A stretch of 10,787 nucleotides of DNA from Candidatus Latescibacterota bacterium (GTDB lineage Bacteria > Latescibacterota > UBA2968). This document shows positions 6,983-10,787 of the stretch, in pieces. A model generated the notes under the pieces. It searched no databases. It was not told the origin of the DNA and saw nothing but the letters and a program-made list of their open reading frames with translations. The position numbers and the translations under genes were made by a program. The stretch spans positions 1-10,787 of the forward strand of contig JABIFK010000585.1 in assembly GCA_018650745.1 (NCBI GenBank), written 5' to 3'. How positions within the stretch are numbered: the first letter of the stretch is position 1; every line of letters starts with the position of its first letter.

Positions 6983-7096
6983 ATAAGCAACACCTAAAGA
7001 ATAGCCATTTTTCTATCAGATGCCAAATTGAATTTTAACATCAGAATCATCCATTGACAGAAACACAAAAATCATACATGCATATACGGGCAACCC

Positions 7097-7125
7097 ACGA
7101 ATAGACGAATAGGCGAATAGACGAA
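7097..7125. repeat. Short octamer tandem repeat block (ACGAATAG type)
   Basis: Three head-to-tail 8-bp units, ACGAATAG, ACGAATAG, GCGAATAG (7097-7120), followed by a partial unit ACGAA (7121-7125). The CGAAT core is the reverse complement of the ATTCG core in the larger block 42 bases further on, so the two blocks form an imperfect inverted repeat. Confidence 0.85.
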
Positions 7126-7166
7126 GCCCTGCCCTACCACTAAAAATCATTACAAGCTTCGATTTT

Positions 7167-7230
7167 GATTCGCTGATTCGCCGATTCGCCGATTCGCTGA
7201 TTCGCCGATTCGCTGATTCGTTGATTCCCT
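7167..7230. repeat. Octamer tandem repeat array (GATTCGCY x8)
   Basis: Eight contiguous 8-bp units: GATTCGCT, GATTCGCC, GATTCGCC, GATTCGCT, GATTCGCC, GATTCGCT, GATTCGTT, GATTCCCT. The first six differ only at the last base (C or T); the last two have decayed. Three units are 24 bases, so the reverse strand reads as a repeated 8-residue peptide (ISESANRR), a by-product of the DNA repeat. The array ends 22 bases before the start codon of the isomerase-like gene, so it lies in that gene's promoter or leader region. Confidence 0.93.
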
Positions 7231-7252
7231 GCTTTATCCACCTGGAGCCTTT

Positions 7253-8080
7253 ATGCACCTCTCCTTATCCGTACGCGTTGCTGAAAAGTTTAGCAACAAA
7301 CGCGAAATTGACATTGCCTTACCAGATCTTGCGCTCATTGCCAAAGCCGCAGGCTATGAAGCCCTATGCATGCGGGCATCTATGGCGGGAACTCACAGTT
7401 CTCCAGAAAGCATATCAGAAGCCAAGCACATTGCCAAACAGCACCAACTGGCCATTTCAATGATCACCGGTGATTTTGCCATACCAGAAAACGGCTTAGA
7501 AGGTCCGGATTGTTTGCGCCACATCACCCCCCACTTAGACCTTGCAGAAGCTTTAGGGTGTGATTTAATGCGTGTGTGTGTCAAAAACGACAGTGATATA
7601 CATTTTGCCCAACGCGCCGCAGACGAAGCAGCCGAGCGCAACATGCGGCTTGCCCATCAATGTCACACACAAAGCCTATTCGAAACAATCGAGGGCAGTC
7701 TCAATACGCTAAAAATGATCAATCGCCCTAACTTTGGCCTCATCTATGAGCCCGCCAATCTTGCTTTGTGTGGCGAACCTTATAATATCGAAGCCCTTAA
7801 GCCCTTTGCCCCACACATCTTCAACGTCTATCTTCAAAACCACGTGCCAGACCCAAATGGTTCATTGCCCATGACAACGTGGGTTCAAGGAGTCGTCAAA
7901 TCAACATTGCGTCCCTTAGACGAAACCGGTGGCATCAATTTTCAAGACGTTTTTGATGGCTTAAAAGCAATTCAATACTCGGACTATGTCACACTTCATC
8001 ATGCATTTGGTGATGATATGCCTCCCAACGAAGCGGCCAAACGTTCTGCAGACTTTCTCAAATCATTCATCACCTCATAA
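7253..8080 (+). CDS. Sugar phosphate isomerase/epimerase-like TIM-barrel protein
   Basis: The 275-residue protein has the fold pattern of the xylose isomerase-like/AP-endonuclease-2 family: N-terminal strand HLSLSVRVAEKF, helix LALIAKAAGYEALCMR, LDLAEALGCDLMRVCV (95-110), LAHQCHTQSLFETIEGSLNTLKMINRPNFGLIYEPANL (133-170), IFNVYLQNH (189-197) and YVTLHHAFGDD (245-255). Positions that are usually metal ligands are altered: Gln136 where a Glu is usual (LAHQCH), Glu166 in place of the usual Asp (YEPAN), Tyr193 where the V-H-x-K-D histidine sits, and His249/250 where the last Glu is expected. GGAG (7244-7247) lies five bases before ATG. The next gene is 66 bases downstream on the same strand without a terminator, so it is probably first in a metabolic operon. 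Whether it isomerises a sugar or another small molecule is unknown. Confidence 0.82.
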   Translation: MHLSLSVRVAEKFSNKREIDIALPDLALIAKAAGYEALCMRASMAGTHSSPESISEAKHIAKQHQLAISMITGDFAIPENGLEGPDCLRHITPHLDLAEALGCDLMRVCVKNDSDIHFAQRAADEAAERNMRLAHQCHTQSLFETIEGSLNTLKMINRPNFGLIYEPANLALCGEPYNIEALKPFAPHIFNVYLQNHVPDPNGSLPMTTWVQGVVKSTLRPLDETGGINFQDVFDGLKAIQYSDYVTLHHAFGDDMPPNEAAKRSADFLKSFITS

Positions 8081-8146
8081 AACCTGAACCCGTATCACGC
8101 GCAACATATGCGGCCTAACTCTTAATTTCCGATCCCTGAGGTTTCT

Positions 8147-9499
8147 ATGGATATCACAACACTTGAAAATACCTTTGCCACGCACAACATAAAAAAAGTA
8201 AAGCTCGTCACCTTCGATATGGAAGGTATCTGCCGAGGAAAATATGTGTCCCTCGACAAATTCTACTCTGCTGTCGAATCGGGTATGAGTTTTTGCGACG
8301 TCCTTTTTGGTTGGGATGCCAATGACGATCTCTACGACAAAGAAAGCCTCACCGGCTGGCACACGGGTTATCCAGATACACTGGCCAAAATTGATACCAA
8401 TACATTCCGCATCATCCCCTGGGAACCTGATACCGCGCTCTTTATTATGGACCTATATGAGCAAGACGGTGCCCCCTATCCCCTATCCCCACGACATCTT
8501 CTGCAAAAAATGATCGACAAAGCACGTGACCTGGGATTCCTCTTTCGATCTTCTGCAGAATACGAGTTCTTTTTCTTTGACGAATCCAGTCACACCATTT
8601 ACGACAAAAACTTCATCGACCTCAAACCCCTATCGCCCGGCATGTTTGGATACAGCACCGTAAGAGCCTCAACCTATGCCGACTTGGTGCACCACATCAT
8701 AGACGCCATGGATGCGTATGACATTGAACTTGAAGGCATACACACAGAAACAGGCCCAGGCGTTTACGAAGCAGCCATCCGATATGACGAAGGCATCACA
8801 TCGGCAGACAAAGCTGCCCTCTTCAAAACCGGCATCAAAGAAATTGCCCCTCGGCACAACCTCATAGCCACATTTATGGCCAAATGGAATGCCGACCTGC
8901 CTGGATGCAGCGGGCATGTACATCAAAGCCTTTGGGATCTCGGTGGCAAAAACAATCTCTTTGCAGACGACACCGAACCGCTCTCAGAGACAGCCCGACA
9001 TTACTTGGGCGGTCTCTTACACCTCTTGCCTGCCTTCACATCGTTCTATTGCCCCAACATCAACTCCTACAAACGCGCTGTGCCAGGTGTGTGGTCACCC
9101 ATCAATGTATCTTGGGGCATTGAAAATCGTACCAGTGCCATTCGTGCCATACCGGGAAATTCAGGCAAATCCACACGCCTCGAAAACCGTGTGTGCGGTG
9201 CCGATACCAATCCGTATCTCATCATGGCAGCAGGGCTAGCAGCTGGCCTTTATGGCATTGAAAACAAAATTGAACCTGGTGATGCTGTTGCAGGAAATGC
9301 GTATACAGACGAATCCCTCACCATGCTGCCCACAAGTTTAGGTGCCGCTGTAGACCAGCTCAAAAACAGCAAACCGGCCCGCGAAATTCTCGGCGACACA
9401 TTTATAGACCACTATATTCTTGCGCGCGACTATGAAGTGCGCCTATACGAAAAAGCCGTAACCAACTGGGAACTCAAGCGATACTTTGAAGTGATTTAG
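8147..9499 (+). CDS. Glutamine synthetase family ligase, gamma-glutamylpolyamine synthetase (PuuA)-like
   Basis: The family couples glutamate to ammonia or an amine via gamma-glutamyl phosphate. The 450-residue protein has the N-terminal beta-grasp domain (about 1-105) and the catalytic domain. The metal and ATP residues are intact: E138 and E140 in AEYEF, E201 and E208 in HTETGPGVYE, H257 in SGHVHQSL, R328 and R333 in NRTSAIR, E346 and R348 in RLENR, then NPYLIMAAGLAAGLYGI. The DGSS ammonium-site loop of true glutamine synthetase is absent; the corresponding region reads CDVLFGWDANDD (50-61). The NLYDLP adenylylation loop is also missing. The ending YEVRLYEKAVTNWELKRYFEVI closely resembles PuuA-type enzymes. 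The start follows CTGAGGTT (8136-8143). A small GAGTC/GACTC hairpin (9499-9516) follows the stop before the dehydrogenase. An amine rather than ammonia is the likely acceptor; which amine is not visible. Confidence 0.9.
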   Translation: MDITTLENTFATHNIKKVKLVTFDMEGICRGKYVSLDKFYSAVESGMSFCDVLFGWDANDDLYDKESLTGWHTGYPDTLAKIDTNTFRIIPWEPDTALFIMDLYEQDGAPYPLSPRHLLQKMIDKARDLGFLFRSSAEYEFFFFDESSHTIYDKNFIDLKPLSPGMFGYSTVRASTYADLVHHIIDAMDAYDIELEGIHTETGPGVYEAAIRYDEGITSADKAALFKTGIKEIAPRHNLIATFMAKWNADLPGCSGHVHQSLWDLGGKNNLFADDTEPLSETARHYLGGLLHLLPAFTSFYCPNINSYKRAVPGVWSPINVSWGIENRTSAIRAIPGNSGKSTRLENRVCGADTNPYLIMAAGLAAGLYGIENKIEPGDAVAGNAYTDESLTMLPTSLGAAVDQLKNSKPAREILGDTFIDHYILARDYEVRLYEKAVTNWELKRYFEVI

Positions 9500-9549
9500 A
9501 GTCGGTCGCAAGACTCAGACCAGAAACAATATTCCAAACTGAGGTTCAT

Positions 9550-10704
9550 ATGATATCCAACTTCTCATTCCCTACACGCATGGTCTTTGGTCCAGGTTCA
9601 TTATATCAACTGCCAGCATTGATTAAAGAACAAGGTGCAAAAAACGTACTTCTCATAACCGATTCCGGTTTGGTTCAAGCAGGTATGGCCGATCGTGTGT
9701 TAAACACACTCAAAGGTCATGTCGAAACCATTTGTTTCGATGGCGTCGAACCCAACCCAACAGAAGCCTGCATGGAAGCCGCAACCGATGCGCTGCGAAG
9801 CAACCAGTGCGACTTGGTCATTGGTCTGGGTGGCGGCAGTGCCATCGACACAGCAAAAGCCGCATGCTTTCGCCTCAATCATACAGGACCACTCGCACCT
9901 TACGAAATCCAGGTCGATGGACATCTGCAAATCACCAACGACGTACCGCCCCTCATCGCCATTCCCACCACATCGGGAACGGGCAGTGAAGTCGGTCGCA
10001 GTGCAGTCATCACCAACAAAGAAGAAGGCCGCAAAGTGGTCATCTACAGTCCCAAGCTTTTGCCTATTGCGGCACTGTGCGACCCAGAACTCACAACGAG
10101 TCTCCCCCCTCATATCACAGCAGCAACAGGCATGGATGCGCTTACGCACAATCTCGAAGCCTATATCTCAACAACATTTCATCCCATCTGTGGTGCCATT
10201 GCATTGGGGGGCATTCGCTTGGTCGCAGAGAATTTAGAACGCGCCGTTAAAAGTGGTGCGGATATCGAAGCCCGTGGTAACATGATGCTGGCATCCAGTA
10301 TGGGTGCCATTTCATTCCAAAAAGATTTGGGCGTTGCGCACGCACTGGCACATCCCCTTTCTACATTGGCCGATGTGCCTCACGGATTGGCAAATGCAAT
10401 AGTACTGCCTCACACCATGACCTTTAACAAATCCGTAGCAGCCTCAGGTCTCAAAGATGTTGCCCAAGCCCTTGGTTGTGATACCGATAACAAAACAGAC
10501 GATGAAAGTGCTGATCTCGCCGTCGCATTTGTACACGACCTGCTTGCCCGTGTTGATATCCCAAACCGCCTCTCACTGGTTGGCATCACGCAAGACCTCA
10601 TCCCAGCCTTGGCCCAACAAGCCATTGCCGATGCCAACCATCGCAGCAACCCACGCCCGTGCACTGAAACAGATATGGTCGATTTGTATCAGGCCGCTTT
10701 TTAG
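9550..10704 (+). CDS. Iron-containing (group III) alcohol dehydrogenase
   Basis: This enzyme interconverts alcohols and aldehydes with NAD(P). The 384-residue protein is full length for the family. The cofactor loop GLGGGSAIDTAKA (92-104) and the PTTSGTGSEV motif (139-148) are intact. The metal ligands by comparison with FucO are D196 and H200 in GMDALTHNLEAY, H264 in GVAHALAHPL and H278 in PHGLANAIVLPH, with H268 also conserved. It starts 50 bases after the ligase stop, and its ribosome binding site (CTGAGGTT, 9539-9546, five bases from ATG after GAGG) has the same core as that of the ligase, which suggests coordinated translation. Its TAG stop overlaps the GTG start of the transporter gene. 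In this context it most likely oxidises a hydroxyl group on the ligase product or its precursor; this is inferred from gene order. Confidence 0.93.
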   Translation: MISNFSFPTRMVFGPGSLYQLPALIKEQGAKNVLLITDSGLVQAGMADRVLNTLKGHVETICFDGVEPNPTEACMEAATDALRSNQCDLVIGLGGGSAIDTAKAACFRLNHTGPLAPYEIQVDGHLQITNDVPPLIAIPTTSGTGSEVGRSAVITNKEEGRKVVIYSPKLLPIAALCDPELTTSLPPHITAATGMDALTHNLEAYISTTFHPICGAIALGGIRLVAENLERAVKSGADIEARGNMMLASSMGAISFQKDLGVAHALAHPLSTLADVPHGLANAIVLPHTMTFNKSVAASGLKDVAQALGCDTDNKTDDESADLAVAFVHDLLARVDIPNRLSLVGITQDLIPALAQQAIADANHRSNPRPCTETDMVDLYQAAF

Positions 10705-10787
10705 TGACCAAACAGACCTACAAAGCCGATGCGCTCTTATTGATTTCGGCTGTTATTTGGGGCACCACATTCGTCGCTCAACGCAAC
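10704..10787 (+). CDS. EamA/DMT family transporter (3' partial, N-terminus only)
   Basis: A GTG start at 10704 overlaps the dehydrogenase stop by one base (TAGTG) and opens a frame to the end of the window: 28 codons reading MTKQTYKADALLLISAVI then WGTTFVAQRN. A charged tail, a hydrophobic first membrane helix and the WG-x-x-F pattern with a following Q/R are characteristic of the first helix of EamA (drug/metabolite transporter) proteins. The one-base stop/start overlap indicates translational coupling with the dehydrogenase. Such proteins usually export amino acids or other small metabolites at the inner membrane. The rest of the gene lies outside the window. Confidence 0.72.
   Translation, partial: MTKQTYKADALLLISAVIWGTTFVAQRN

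Noticed and set aside
7054..7088. TTGACA at 7054-7059 as promoter of the isomerase operon
   Set aside because: The -35 is perfect, but no acceptable -10 lies 16-18 bases downstream; TATACG is 23 bases away. It remains possible only with an activator.
7016..7258. Minus-strand reading frame encoding repeated ISESANRR peptides
   Set aside because: It is a translation of the 8-bp DNA repeat (24 bases give 8 residues), with no ribosome binding site and no homology outside the repeat.
9719..10237. Overlapping plus-strand frame inside the alcohol dehydrogenase gene
   Set aside because: It is out of frame with a fully conserved family protein and shows no domain pattern; it is a shadow frame.

Overview
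The window reads as a bacterial chromosome segment of moderate GC content, a little below 50% by eye. It is densely coded, with AAGGAG/GAGG-type ribosome binding sites and strong stem-loop terminators between convergent genes. No phage, IS, CRISPR, rRNA or tRNA is visible. The gene mix (UxuA-family dehydratase, xylose-isomerase-like TIM barrel, PuuA-like ligase, DUF151 bifunctional nuclease, divergent YchF-like protein, GATTCGCY octamer arrays) suggests a Gram-negative environmental lineage, possibly one of the uncultured groups such as Poribacteria or Latescibacterota. That taxonomic guess is weak.

Layout. (1) 3-995, + strand: 3' part of a sigma-54-dependent AAA+ activator whose C-terminus looks like a winged helix, not a Fis helix. 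A bidirectional terminator (996-1040) separates it from a minus-strand run. (2) 3794-1065, - strand: a DUF4337-like membrane protein, a class V cysteine desulfurase and a UxuA-family mannonate dehydratase, closely spaced and perhaps one transcript. (3) 5225-4176, - strand: a divergent YchF/TGS protein with its own terminator (4046-4081), transcribed divergently from (4) an aldo/keto reductase (5344-6114, +). The two predicted promoters share the same -10 bases. (5) 6871-6191, - strand: DUF151 bifunctional nuclease with a C-terminal UVR motif, convergent with the reductase across a terminator (6129-6165). (6) 6872-7252: intergenic region with a minus-strand promoter, a leader hairpin, and two blocks of 8-bp tandem repeats in roughly inverted orientation. 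(7) 7253-10787, + strand: a four-gene string of TIM-barrel sugar isomerase-like protein, glutamine-synthetase-family ligase of the gamma-glutamylpolyamine synthetase type, group III Fe-dependent alcohol dehydrogenase, and the start of an EamA/DMT transporter that overlaps the dehydrogenase stop codon.

The last string is the most interesting system. A ligase without the canonical DGSS ammonium-site motif, followed by an alcohol dehydrogenase and coupled to a small-metabolite transporter, is what one would expect for uptake or export and gamma-glutamyl-protected oxidation of an amine or amino alcohol. That reading is inference from families and gene order; the substrate cannot be read from the sequence.
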